Assembly: GCA_023414875.1 (NCBI GenBank)
Contig: JAEZMV010000016.1
Location: forward strand, 62,001 to 126,000
From: Bacillota bacterium
GTDB lineage: Bacteria > Bacillota > Clostridia > Lachnospirales > Lachnospiraceae
Length of the DNA stretch: 64,000 bases
Reading direction: 5' to 3'
In this document: positions 53,871 through 62,953 of the stretch, piece by piece
Position numbering within the stretch: position 1 is the first letter of the stretch
Layout: each line of letters begins with the position of its first letter
Notes under the pieces: generated by a model
What the model was told of the DNA's origin: nothing
Seen by the model: the letters and a program-made list of their open reading frames with translations, nothing else
The model's database searches: none
Made by a program: the position numbers and the translations under genes

Positions 53871-54146
53871 TTACCAATAATTGCTGAAGTTGGATAATAA
53901 TTCTATCATGAATTCTTTCATCGAATTTAATATCCAACTGCCAAACAGCATCATCACCACAAAGACTGCAATTAGCTTAGGAACAAATGTGAGGGTTTGT
54001 TCCTGTATTGAGGTAACTGTCTGCAAAATGCTGACAATCAGACCAACAACTAGTGAGGCGATCAGCATAGGAGCCGCTGTCTTTAATACTATGTATATAG
54101 CTTGTCTCGCAATATCGATAACGACTGCTTCATCCATATAACTCAT
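53871..54146 (-). CDS. fliQ: FliQ, flagellar export membrane protein
   Basis: A 91-residue two-helix membrane protein with the FliQ pattern: APMLIASLVVGLIVSILQTV then TSIQEQTLTFVPKL. Six bases after fliP. Confidence 0.95.
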   Translation of the reverse strand: MSYMDEAVVIDIARQAIYIVLKTAAPMLIASLVVGLIVSILQTVTSIQEQTLTFVPKLIAVFVVMMLFGSWILNSMKEFMIELLSNFSNYW

Positions 54147-54152
54147 CTCCCG

Positions 54153-55010
54153 CTATGAAAACGATTTGACAACTCCACCGATGATTAAACCCCATCCGTC
54201 AGCCATAATAAACAATAATATCTTAAACGGCATTGAAATCATCGTAGGCGGCAGCATCATCATACCCATGGACATCAATGTTGATGCCACTACCATATCT
54301 ATAATGATAAATGGTATATAAATTAAAAAACCAATAATAAACGCTTTTCTTAATTCACTTATAATAAAAGAGGGTATTACTACAGTAATTGGAATATCCT
54401 CCTCTGTACTATCTTCTGTAATCGTGACATTTGCAATGTCCAAAAACAATTTTAAATCTTTGGCCTCAGTCTGATTTAGCATAAATGTACGAAGAGGCTT
54501 AACTCCTGCATCTAAGGCCTCCTCCTGCGATATTTCACCGGCGGAAAGAGGCTGTATGGCATCGGTATTAATCTGACTTAATACCGGTGACATGATAAAT
54601 AAGGTAAGGAATAACGCAAGCCCAACTAAAACCTGATTCGGTGGAGTCGTTTGCGTTCCCAGAGCTGATCGAACAAAATGTAGAACAATAATAATTCTAG
54701 TGAAGGATGTTACCATTATTAATATAGATGGTGCCAAACTTATTACAGTCAGTACTAATAACATCTGTAAGGTTGATGATAAACCTTCACTATCTTCATC
54801 AGTATTTAAAGAAATTTCCAGAGGTCCCAGTTCTCCGCTGAGTCTGTTCCTGCTTTCCTCCGCTGTTTTGGTATCGTCCGATGTAACGGTATCTTCCACA
54901 GTTGCTGCAAATGCATTACTACCCGGGATAAAGGCTAATATGCAAATCGTCAGTATTAAAACGACGAGAGCGGGCTTTGTTCTTAAGCATTCTTTAACAT
55001 GTGTATTCAT
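54153..55010 (-). CDS. fliP: FliP, flagellar export membrane protein
   Basis: Core of the export gate. The 285-residue protein has a cleavable signal peptide ending near SNAFA, the block MVTSFTRIIIVLHFVRSALG followed by TQTTPPNQVLVGLALFLT, and four membrane segments. A TTG at 55019 is in frame, but AAAGG is nine bases before ATG 55010. Confidence 0.95.
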   Translation of the reverse strand: MNTHVKECLRTKPALVVLILTICILAFIPGSNAFAATVEDTVTSDDTKTAEESRNRLSGELGPLEISLNTDEDSEGLSSTLQMLLVLTVISLAPSILIMVTSFTRIIIVLHFVRSALGTQTTPPNQVLVGLALFLTLFIMSPVLSQINTDAIQPLSAGEISQEEALDAGVKPLRTFMLNQTEAKDLKLFLDIANVTITEDSTEEDIPITVVIPSFIISELRKAFIIGFLIYIPFIIIDMVVASTLMSMGMMMLPPTMISMPFKILLFIMADGWGLIIGGVVKSFS

Positions 55011-55040
55011 GGATACCAACCTTTACTTTTTTATAAATGA

Positions 55041-55499
55041 TTATAAGCTGTCATTTGACTTGTTTTTCAGTTTATCAAGAATCTGCTTAAAATTAAGATT
55101 TTCCTTGTTTTGTGTATCTTTAATAAGAACTTCAGCTTCATCTAATTCAGTAATGTAAGTGATTGTATCCTTACTAATTGCAATGACGATATACTTATTT
55201 GCAATTTTCACAATCTGCAATAACTTATTAGGGCTGATTCTATAAGCATCAATTACATGAAAATTACTGTTTTTCAGCTGTCCTAAGGTTGCCTTTCCAA
55301 CGAACTTAGAGGTATAAAAGGCAGCAATCAGAATAACAATCAATAGAAGGACCAAGCCAACCAATTGCATAAAACTATCCCAGGTTGAACCTGTTTCTGT
55401 AACTCTTTTGGTTACGTCTTCTGCAACTGCCTGCGTAGGGGATATTTTCTTTATTTCATCAATTTTCCCTTGCAAAATGACCATAATCTTTCCATACAT
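55041..55499 (-). CDS. fliO: FliO (FliZ-like) export accessory protein
   Basis: A 152-residue protein with an N-terminal extension, one membrane segment (about 42-63) and a cytoplasmic part (GKATLGQLKNSNFHVIDAYR, LLQIVKIANKYIVIAISKDT). It helps FliP assembly. Sequence conservation in this family is low; the call rests on the domain pattern and its place between cheY and fliP. A second start is at 55484. Confidence 0.85.
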   Translation of the reverse strand: MYGKIMVILQGKIDEIKKISPTQAVAEDVTKRVTETGSTWDSFMQLVGLVLLLIVILIAAFYTSKFVGKATLGQLKNSNFHVIDAYRISPNKLLQIVKIANKYIVIAISKDTITYITELDEAEVLIKDTQNKENLNFKQILDKLKNKSNDSL

Positions 55500-55506
55500 C
55501 GCTTAA

Positions 55507-55869
55507 TCAACCCACTGCTTTCTTAACTGCTTCCAATACTCTATCTGCCTGAAATGGCTTAACAATAAAATCCTTAGCTCCGGACTGAATTGACTCAATT
55601 ACCATTGCCTGCTGTCCCATTGCGGAGCACATAATAACATTTGCACTCGGATCGGTTGCTTTAATTTTCTTTAACGCCTGAATACCATCCATCTCTGGCA
55701 TTGTGATATCCATCATTACTAAATCCGGTTTCGTCTCTATGTACTTATCAACAGCCTTTAATCCATTCTCAGCCTCACCGGCGATATTATATCCGTTTTT
55801 TGTTAAGATATCCTTAATCATCATCCTCATAAACGCTGCATCATCACATATTAAAATATTTTTTGCCAT
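55507..55869 (-). CDS. cheY: CheY chemotaxis response regulator
   Basis: A single-domain receiver, 120 residues, that binds the switch when phosphorylated. The acidic pair Asp9-Asp10, phosphorylated Asp54 (VMMDITMPEMDG), a Ser in MCSAMGQQ and Lys in FIVKPF are all present. It is next to fliN/fliY, the usual position in Firmicutes. Confidence 0.95.
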   Translation of the reverse strand: MAKNILICDDAAFMRMMIKDILTKNGYNIAGEAENGLKAVDKYIETKPDLVMMDITMPEMDGIQALKKIKATDPSANVIMCSAMGQQAMVIESIQSGAKDFIVKPFQADRVLEAVKKAVG

Positions 55870-55901
55870 ATTATTCTCCTATCTTATTATCCTAATTTAG
55901 T

Positions 55902-57092
55902 TTACTTGTTTTGCTTTATGATTTCGGTGATTCGAATGCCAAAGGCTTCTTCCATTACCACTACTTCGCCTTTAGCAACAAATTTTCCGTTAACCAGTAC
56001 ATCGATAGGTTCACCAGCAAGCCTGTTTAATTCTATTATAGTACCAGGTGTAAAATCCAGTATTTCTTTTATTGATTTACTGGTTCTTCCAAGCTCTACT
56101 GTTACCTCCAAAGGAACATCCATTAGTAAATCAATGTTCTCCGGCTGCACTATCCCACTCATCATTGGTGCAAATTGAGCAAATTGAACCGGCTGTACAT
56201 TCACATCCTGTATAGGCTGCATCACATATGGCATGGCTTGAGGCATACCATTTTGGTTAGGATAATGCATCTCTGCATAGGGATTAAATCCCTGCGGCAT
56301 CTGCATCTGAGCACCGGGAGGTGCTTGCTGTGGTGCAGGATTCACCTGTGGTGGTGTTGAAGCTTTCTTAGAAGTATTCTCCAAAGGCGGCCTGGTTGGA
56401 ATATCTGGCTCCATTGTGGAGGCTTGTATAAACTGCTTATATAAATCTCTGGCAAAATCAAAAGGATATAACTGCATTAATACACTGTCTACCAAATCGC
56501 CGATTTCCATATGAAAAGATACTCTTACAAAATTGCCCTTAAGGAAATCAGCTATATTTTCGCCATTCATGTTTTCATATAAATCAACAATTGCTGAAGT
56601 CGGAGGACTTATGTTAACTCTTTTCTCCAACATGGAAGATATTGATGTCGCAGCGGAACCCATCATTTGGTTCATCGCTTCACTGATTGCACTCAAGTGT
56701 AATTCTGATAATTCACCAGCCATATTCGTTCCATCACCACCCATCATTAAATCGGTGATGACTTTAACATCATTTTCTTTTAATATTAATATATTGTTAC
56801 CATCCAAACCATCCTCATAATAAATCTGAATAAAAACACAGGGTTTGTCATAACTATTAACAATATCCTTCCAGGTGGCATATTCTACAACCGGTGTCGT
56901 GATATTAACCCTTTGATTAACTAAGGAAAACAGTGTCGTCGCTGCTGTTCCCATGCTGATATTCGATATCTCACCTATCGCATCCTTTTCAGCGTCGGTC
57001 AATTGCTCTTTCACAGCACTAGAGGCTGAATCATCCGTATTCATGCCGTTAAGTAAAGCATTTATCTCTTCTTGAGATAGCATACCATCCAT
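55902..57092 (-). CDS. fliY: FliY/FliN, flagellar switch protein with CheC-like phosphatase domain
   Basis: Switch-complex protein of 396 residues. The N-terminal SQEEINALL segment is the CheY-P binding motif. The middle is a CheC-like phosphatase with both E-x-x-N sites (IGEISNISMGTAATTLFS and ISEAMNQMMGSAATSIS). A Pro/Gln/Met-rich linker (about 235-300) leads to the FliN domain (DVPLEVTVELGRTSKSIKEI). It follows fliM by 6 bases. Confidence 0.94.
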   Translation of the reverse strand: MDGMLSQEEINALLNGMNTDDSASSAVKEQLTDAEKDAIGEISNISMGTAATTLFSLVNQRVNITTPVVEYATWKDIVNSYDKPCVFIQIYYEDGLDGNNILILKENDVKVITDLMMGGDGTNMAGELSELHLSAISEAMNQMMGSAATSISSMLEKRVNISPPTSAIVDLYENMNGENIADFLKGNFVRVSFHMEIGDLVDSVLMQLYPFDFARDLYKQFIQASTMEPDIPTRPPLENTSKKASTPPQVNPAPQQAPPGAQMQMPQGFNPYAEMHYPNQNGMPQAMPYVMQPIQDVNVQPVQFAQFAPMMSGIVQPENIDLLMDVPLEVTVELGRTSKSIKEILDFTPGTIIELNRLAGEPIDVLVNGKFVAKGEVVVMEEAFGIRITEIIKQNK

Positions 57093-57098
57093 AGCCTG

Positions 57099-58079
57099 TT
57101 ACTCCTCTCCTCTGATAATTGATGAAATTTTTACCGCATAAGTACCTGAGGATGCACCCGGGAGCGCCGTAAACTTATTTAAGTTGCCGACATAGACGGT
57201 TAATTCATCTTCTACTTTTGAATTTAATTTGATAATATCACCTTGTTGCATATTAACAAAATCATTAACAGAAATAGTACTCTTTCCTAATACTGCCCGA
57301 AGTGGAACTCTGGCCTTTGCTATCGCAATTTCAATAATATCCTGATATGATTTATCATCGATCATTTGCATTGTGGAATACCAGTATTTCGTATTCAACT
57401 TATCTATAACCTGCTCCAGACAAACATAAGGGAGACAGATATTCATCATTCCCTCAATACTACCAATCTTGATATTCAGTGTTACGATTGAAATCATTTC
57501 ACTCGGTGAAATAATCTGCGCAAACTGGGAATTTGTCTCTATTCTCAATAACCTGGGTTGCAGTTGAAGCACAGTTGCCCAGGGTTCACGGAGTAAGTTC
57601 GTACATACATTAAAAATACGCTCGATAATTGATAATTCTATTTCAGAGAAATCTCTGACCTTTTCCAGCGGATACCCTCCGCCTCCCAGCATTCGGTCTA
57701 CAATCGCATAACCTAGATTATCAGCTAATTCAATTATGATATTTCCTTCCAAAGGAGAAAAATCAATAATGCCTAATAATACCGGATTAGAAAGGGCGTT
57801 TGTAAATTCAGAATATTGAACCGCTTCGGAATTTCGTACCTCTACCTGAACATTTTTTCGAAGATACGCCGGTAAGTTGGTAGAAAGCAACCGGGCATAG
57901 TGTTCGAATATGATATTCAACGTTCTCAGATGTTCTTTAGAGAACTTCGATGGTCTGGCAAAATCATAGTTCTTAATCTGCTTCTCGCTCGTTTGTTTAT
58001 ATTCATCCGCATCAAGCTCACCACTACTAATTGCAGCCAGCAGATTATCTATCTCGTTTTGGGATAAGACATCGCCCAT
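57099..58079 (-). CDS. fliM: FliM, flagellar motor switch protein
   Basis: A 326-residue C-ring protein that binds CheY-P through LSQNEIDNLL at its start. The middle domain has GGGGYPLEKVRDFSEIELSI and the C-terminal FliN-like domain has FVNMQQGDIIKLNSKVE. ATG 58079 is chosen since GGGAGG is eight bases upstream; ATG 58085 is only two bases after it. Confidence 0.95.
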   Translation of the reverse strand: MGDVLSQNEIDNLLAAISSGELDADEYKQTSEKQIKNYDFARPSKFSKEHLRTLNIIFEHYARLLSTNLPAYLRKNVQVEVRNSEAVQYSEFTNALSNPVLLGIIDFSPLEGNIIIELADNLGYAIVDRMLGGGGYPLEKVRDFSEIELSIIERIFNVCTNLLREPWATVLQLQPRLLRIETNSQFAQIISPSEMISIVTLNIKIGSIEGMMNICLPYVCLEQVIDKLNTKYWYSTMQMIDDKSYQDIIEIAIAKARVPLRAVLGKSTISVNDFVNMQQGDIIKLNSKVEDELTVYVGNLNKFTALPGASSGTYAVKISSIIRGEE

Positions 58080-58145
58080 TGTCATTTCCTCCCTGTTTTA
58101 CTAGTTACATAATAACACAAAATAAGAATAAATTCACCATATTTC

Positions 58146-58649
58146 TTATTGAAACAAAATATTTCCGAAGGATACACTAATAATGAAATCCGATTTGAAA
58201 TGTTCCCGAATTTGTATCAGTACCTGATCCCTAATCTCATCCTTTTTTGACTTGATTTCTTGTATCGTTAAATTAGTAAATTCATCATTAATGATTTCTT
58301 TGATATCATTTTCATTTTCTTTTATTTTTAAAGATAATGTATTGTAATCTTCATGCTTACTATTCATAGATAACGAAACTGTAAGCACGGCATAATGAGG
58401 GTCACTGTCATCACTGGCAAGACTGATGGTAAGCTGATCCTCAATTTCATGTACTATAATATCGGATACCGCTATTTCCTCTCCTTCTCCCGGGGATTCC
58501 AGTTCCAAATCAACAATAGAAGCCACCTTATTCACTAATTGATTGGTTCTATTCGTGGCAGGAACAATTGTAAATATTAAAATTCCGGAAAGAGCTACAT
58601 TAATTAGTACAACCGCCATAATGATTATCGTCAATATATTCTTCTTCAT
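58146..58649 (-). CDS. fliL: FliL, flagellar basal-body-associated protein
   Basis: A 167-residue protein with one N-terminal membrane segment (KKNILTIIIMAVVLINVALS) and an extracytoplasmic stomatin-like part (SDIIVHEIEDQLTISLAS) that associates with stators. The pattern is weak but the place between motB and fliM is standard. Start at 58649 or 58661; both lie in the leader shared with flhB. Confidence 0.88.
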   Translation of the reverse strand: MKKNILTIIIMAVVLINVALSGILIFTIVPATNRTNQLVNKVASIVDLELESPGEGEEIAVSDIIVHEIEDQLTISLASDDSDPHYAVLTVSLSMNSKHEDYNTLSLKIKENENDIKEIINDEFTNLTIQEIKSKKDEIRDQVLIQIREHFKSDFIISVSFGNILFQ

Positions 58650-58686
58650 ATTAATACCCATGCCTTTCTCGTAACCTGCAAACTTT
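58647..58686 (-). promoter_or_regulatory. Shared translational leader, fliL copy
   Basis: Matches 52999-53039: AAAGTTTGCAGG, five-base spacer, GAAAGGCATG, then ATTAATATG. Just upstream lies a perfect hairpin (58710-58729). Confidence 0.65.
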
Positions 58687-58709
58687 GGGCCGCAGGCACA
58701 AATTTGCGC

Positions 58710-58729
58710 GTGAAAGATTTATCTTTCAC
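58710..58729. repeat. Hairpin between motB and fliL
   Basis: GTGAAAGATTTATCTTTCAC, 9-bp arms and a 2-base loop, followed by ACTAG; the TTTCACACTA end is shared with the 7.3-kb and 36.4-kb elements. Confidence 0.7.
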
Positions 58730-58836
58730 ACTAGATCCCCCTGTAATGTATGGGAATTATTAGTAACACTTCACACAATGCATACTTATTTTATCTTCTG
58801 ACTATATTTTAAGTACAAATCTAAGATAACTTTATC

Positions 58837-59736
58837 TTATTGCATATCCGATGCTATATTGTTATATAATTTTATTTCGATTCTCCTATTGTTAGCTCGT
58901 CCTTCAGCAGTAGTGTTACTGCTAATCGGTTCATATTCTCCTCTTCCTGAATATTTCAGGATTCCAGGATCAATACCACTAACGTTGATTAAATACTCTG
59001 CAGCATTCAATGCTCGTGCCGAAGATAGCCAGTTATTATCCTTAAAGCTTGAATCATTCATCGGTACATTGTCTGTATGACCGGTTATCTCAATATGATA
59101 CCCCTCAAATTGATTAAGGATATCACCGATTCTTGATAAAATAGGTTTTGCTACTTCTTTGATATCAGCAGCACCTGAGTCGAATAACACGGATCCCTTT
59201 AAGGTGAGCTGCACAAACTGATATTTCGAATCCATACTTAGTTCAACATAATCACCCAAATTATACTGTTCCGTCAAGTCAGCTACTTCATCATACATTC
59301 CAGAAGTTACTTCTGACATTTCTTCTTCAATTTTATCCATTGCTTCTTCTAGATTTACATTCTCATTATTTTTTGAACCCTGAGGATTTTGCGAATCCTC
59401 TGAATTAATGTTACCTTTTTGATTATCATCGTTTTCATTCTCAGCATCTGATTTATGGCTATTCTCCGCCATTTTGGATAAATACTTACTCAGCTCTGTC
59501 ATCTGAGTCATACCGGAGGATACAAGCGGCCCGTTTCCGATCGACACCCCTCCCCCTTTAAAGACACCGAAGGAATTTGACATTGAAATTGATAATTTCT
59601 CAAATTTCTCACCATCAATAGTGGAGAAAGCAAAGATCATTATGAAGAAACAAAGAAGCAAATTCATTAAATCAGCAAAGGTATTAATCCATTCCGATTT
59701 AACTCCACCGCCAGAGTCTTTCTTCTTTCTAGCCAA
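58837..59736 (-). CDS. motB: MotB stator protein with OmpA-like wall-binding domain
   Basis: Stator subunit that conducts ions and binds peptidoglycan. The 299-residue protein has one membrane helix with the ion-binding Asp in TFADLMNLLLCFF, an acidic Asn/Glu/Gln-rich linker and a C-terminal OmpA domain (VLFDSGAADIKEVA, ITGHTDNVPM, LSSARALNAAEYL, SGRGEYEP). The start is probably TTG 59736 (MARKKK) with GGCGGTG six bases upstream; GTG 59745 is an alternative. Overlaps motA. Confidence 0.93.
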   Translation of the reverse strand: MARKKKDSGGGVKSEWINTFADLMNLLLCFFIMIFAFSTIDGEKFEKLSISMSNSFGVFKGGGVSIGNGPLVSSGMTQMTELSKYLSKMAENSHKSDAENENDDNQKGNINSEDSQNPQGSKNNENVNLEEAMDKIEEEMSEVTSGMYDEVADLTEQYNLGDYVELSMDSKYQFVQLTLKGSVLFDSGAADIKEVAKPILSRIGDILNQFEGYHIEITGHTDNVPMNDSSFKDNNWLSSARALNAAEYLINVSGIDPGILKYSGRGEYEPISSNTTAEGRANNRRIEIKLYNNIASDMQ

Positions 59737-60538
59737 CGTTTTCACCGCCTTCTTCCTTCATCGCCGCTCTACGGGCCGGTGACAGGAAGGATTTTAATTT
59801 TTCTTCAATAACTCTGGGATTTTCTCCTGCCTGTATTGATAAAAGTCCTTCAACCATTACTTCTTTCACCATGATTTCCTGAGAATTATTCGCTCTTAAT
59901 TTTGTTACTATCGGTATACAGATCCAGTTAGCAATTAAAGCACCATAAAAAGTTGTAATTAATGCAACTGCCATGTTTGGTCCAACGGTACTTACATCAC
60001 TCATCGTTTGTAACATATTAATCAAACCAATCAAGGTACCTATCATACCCCAAGCAGGTCCCATAGATGCTAATGCCTCCCAAAAGGTTATTGTAGTTGA
60101 ATGTCTGGACTCAATACAATTAAGCTCCGTTTCCAAGATACTTCTAACCAATTCCGGATCTGTTCCGTCTACAATAAGCAGAACTCCCTTTTTTAAAAAT
60201 TCATCATCGATGCCGTTGGCAGCTTCTTCTAAGGCAAGCAATCCTTCTTTTCTTGCCACGTTTGATAAATCAATTATGCTTTTAATCGTCTCTTCTTCAT
60301 TTGAAGGTAATACTTTTAAAATTAATGTAAAACTTTTGAGGCTAGCTAAAAATGCTTTTAAGCTTTGTGACATCAAGAGAACGCAGCATAATGATCCTCC
60401 AATTGTAATTAATACCGATTGAAGATCATAGAAATTTATTAATACTCCAAAATCAAACCCTGCCGACGGTGAATACACAATACCGAATATTACGATTATA
60501 GCACATAATACTAACCCTAATATGGACGCTAAATCCAA
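59729..60538 (-). CDS. motA: MotA stator protein
   Basis: Stator ring protein of 269 residues with four membrane segments. FWEALASMGPAWGMIGTLIG and TTFYGALIANWICIPIV mark helices 3 and 4, and the cytoplasmic loop follows RSILETELN. TTG 60538 (MDLASILGLVL) fits the family start and has GGAAGG eight bases upstream; GTG 60547 lies too near that site. Proton or sodium use is not determined. Confidence 0.93.
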   Translation of the reverse strand: MDLASILGLVLCAIIVIFGIVYSPSAGFDFGVLINFYDLQSVLITIGGSLCCVLLMSQSLKAFLASLKSFTLILKVLPSNEEETIKSIIDLSNVARKEGLLALEEAANGIDDEFLKKGVLLIVDGTDPELVRSILETELNCIESRHSTTITFWEALASMGPAWGMIGTLIGLINMLQTMSDVSTVGPNMAVALITTFYGALIANWICIPIVTKLRANNSQEIMVKEVMVEGLLSIQAGENPRVIEEKLKSFLSPARRAAMKEEGGENVG

Positions 60539-60594
60539 AATAGTCACCTTCCATCCTTGATTGATAATTACTTATTGTAACCATGCCCTATTAT

Positions 60595-60786
60595 TTACAA
60601 TTCTCGACCTGATATTTCTTTTTTGTATAATATTACAAGATTTTTGACCTCTTGTCTACTTTCTTTTACTATTATTTTATTACCATTTACCAATGTAATT
60701 ATGGTATCCGGAGACTCTTCTATTTTTTCGATTAATTCCGCATTAATCGTCAATTTTTTATCGTTTATTCTGGTTACTTCGATCAT
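60595..60786 (-). CDS. flbD: FlbD-family protein
   Basis: A 63-residue protein with MIEVTRINDKKLTINAELIE and TIITLVNGNKIIVKES, the small FlbD family regularly found between flgE and motA in clostridia. Function is unclear. A GGAGGGGGG tract precedes the ATG. The 200 bases before flgE's stop show no gene. Confidence 0.88.
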   Translation of the reverse strand: MIEVTRINDKKLTINAELIEKIEESPDTIITLVNGNKIIVKESRQEVKNLVILYKKEISGREL

Positions 60787-60986
60787 TAATAACCCCCCCT
60801 CCTGGCTACTTCCATTCGATACCGTATCAAGCTTTCTAAATCAACATAGCTCAGAAAGCAATTAGAATAATGAATGTACCTAATTTAGAGAACTTTCTCG
60901 TATGAAGCATAAAATAGGTGGCAGTTTTATTGCTGCCACCCATCATTACTGACATATGGCATACCTATTCATACATCAGCCCTTTG

Positions 60987-62429
60987 TTATCTCTTCAAAT
61001 TAATCAGTTCTTCCAACAAGGTATCAGATGTAGTAATTATTCTAGAGTTCGCCTGGAAGCCTCTTTGTGTAGTAATCATATCCGTAAACTGTTGGGATAA
61101 GTCTACATTTGACATCTCCAATACACCTGTGGTTAAACTACCGCCTCCCTGCGTAGGATCCTGTCCAATTCCATCAAAATCACCGGAGTTCTGCGTTGCT
61201 GCAAACATGCTGTTACCTACAGCCTCTAATCCGGCCGGATTAGAAAAGCTTGCAACCGCTATCTGTCCCAATAATCTGCTATCACCATTATCATACTTAC
61301 CATAGATCTTACCAGATGCATCAATACTGATACCGGTCATATTACCTACTTCCTTACCTGCTCCGATTCCCTTTAGGCTTCCTTTGTTAGCCTCAAGAGA
61401 AGATGAGCCACTGGTGGAATACATTGTTATAGAAGAAAAATCAATATCGATAGCTTCGAAAGGACTGGGTTCTCCTGTAATTGAAAAGCTTAAGCTTTTT
61501 AACGGAGGGGTTGCGTCGCCAATTCCAATAAATTCTCCGGTAGAGCCATTAAAAGTAATCATGGGGGCATCATCCATATCATATGTCACCTCACCCGTGG
61601 TTTCATCCACATCTACCTGAACCTGCATATCCCCTAAGGTAAAGCCATTATAGGCTGTTGTATTATATGTAACTTCACCGGAATCCGGATCCACTTCTTT
61701 ATCCACAAAGATTGATTGACCATCTTTGCCTTTGATGTCGGTTACTGCTACATGATATTGGTTGTTCGCATCTTCAGATTGCCATACCTTTAAATCAGCC
61801 GTATAGCTATGTCCCATTTTGTCAAAAAATGTGACGTTTACTATTTTACCTGTTTCACTGGTAATCTGAGTATCTTTACTATCAATATTTCCTGATATAT
61901 ATACTGCTGAAGTTGCTTCCGGCTTTGCATACAGATTCTCCGGAGCCATAATGTTTAACGGAGACACTGCATCTGCTACCGTCTTCGTCGGATCATTCTT
62001 ATCAACCTGCCATCCCATAACGGATGCACCGGAGGCTGTACATAAGGTACCTTGAGCATCTATATTAAAGGAACCTGCTTTTGTAAAATAATTTGTGCCA
62101 CCGCTATTTACAATAAAGAAGCTGTCTCCTTCGATCATAACATCAAATGGATTATCTGTTCTTTGGGAAGCACCACTCGTTGTAATTGCTGCTGTTACAG
62201 AGGCTACATTCGAGCCAAGACCAATCTGCATCGCATTACGTCCGGTTGTTCCGGTTGTTGTATTTGGGCCGGAAGCGCTTTGTGTTGTCTGATAAAATAC
62301 ATCGGAAAAAGTTACGGAACTAGATTTAAATCCGACTGTATTTACGTTTGAAATATTATTACCAATTACGTCCATTTTTGTCTGGTGTACCTTTAAACCC
62401 GAAACACCAGAGAATAATGATCTCATCAT
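60987..62429 (-). CDS. flgE: FlgE flagellar hook protein
   Basis: Hook subunit, 480 residues. The conserved N-terminus MMRSLFSGVSGLKVHQTKMD, IGNNISNVNTVGFKSSSVTF and the C-terminal LEMSNVDLSQQFTDMITTQR then GFQANSRIITTSDTLLEEL form the rod-hook coiled coil. Start ATG 62429 has GGAGG nine bases upstream; the frame from 62501 does not. Confidence 0.95.
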   Translation of the reverse strand: MMRSLFSGVSGLKVHQTKMDVIGNNISNVNTVGFKSSSVTFSDVFYQTTQSASGPNTTTGTTGRNAMQIGLGSNVASVTAAITTSGASQRTDNPFDVMIEGDSFFIVNSGGTNYFTKAGSFNIDAQGTLCTASGASVMGWQVDKNDPTKTVADAVSPLNIMAPENLYAKPEATSAVYISGNIDSKDTQITSETGKIVNVTFFDKMGHSYTADLKVWQSEDANNQYHVAVTDIKGKDGQSIFVDKEVDPDSGEVTYNTTAYNGFTLGDMQVQVDVDETTGEVTYDMDDAPMITFNGSTGEFIGIGDATPPLKSLSFSITGEPSPFEAIDIDFSSITMYSTSGSSSLEANKGSLKGIGAGKEVGNMTGISIDASGKIYGKYDNGDSRLLGQIAVASFSNPAGLEAVGNSMFAATQNSGDFDGIGQDPTQGGGSLTTGVLEMSNVDLSQQFTDMITTQRGFQANSRIITTSDTLLEELINLKR

Positions 62430-62512
62430 AATTTTTGACCTCCATCTTCTGCAATCATTCATTGTATCCAATCTGTCAGTCATGGATACGAAAGCCTCCA
62501 AAAGGTCCGGCT

Positions 62513-62908
62513 TTACATGATTACTGCACCATCAATATTTGTAAATACCTTGTCTTCGCCATTATTAACGGCTGTTATTACCGTATTGTTTTTAACATTT
62601 ACGATAAACGCAAGATCATCTACCATAACTAAAGATTCATTAATACCCTTTTCTCCCGCTTTTCTAGCTCCGCTCTCAAGTCGTACCAGCTGATCATCCG
62701 TCAAATCAATGTTCCTGCTGGCCAAACGCTCATTGGCATGCTTAGAAAATTTTAACTCACCTAACTCATTAACAGCCTGCTTGCTTTTTAAGATTTCGCT
62801 AAAGGGTGTAGTTATCTGATTACCCGTCGTCGAGGAATTACTCCTACCGGCATTTAGCTGCTGTGTCATTTGCTCAATGGAAGGGAATTGATTTACAGGA
62901 ATGTTCAT
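62513..62908 (-). CDS. Flagellar operon protein of the TIGR02530 type
   Basis: A 131-residue protein between flgD and flgE with SKHANERLASRNIDLTDDQL, GARKAGEKGINESLVMVDDL and VITAVNNGEDKVFTNIDGAV, matching the small conserved flagellar-operon family found in Bacillus and clostridia. Its role is not known; hook assembly is suggested by position. GGAGG lies five bases before ATG 62908; an earlier in-frame ATG at 62947 is less likely. Confidence 0.85.
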   Translation of the reverse strand: MNIPVNQFPSIEQMTQQLNAGRSNSSTTGNQITTPFSEILKSKQAVNELGELKFSKHANERLASRNIDLTDDQLVRLESGARKAGEKGINESLVMVDDLAFIVNVKNNTVITAVNNGEDKVFTNIDGAVIM

Positions 62909-62953
62909 AGTTACCTCCATTCCACCGTTGCACGGTGTTAAATCCATGTTTTC

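Noticed and set aside
54700..55158. Rightward 152-codon frame across fliP and fliO
   Set aside because: Antisense of two conserved flagellar genes; no ribosome site.
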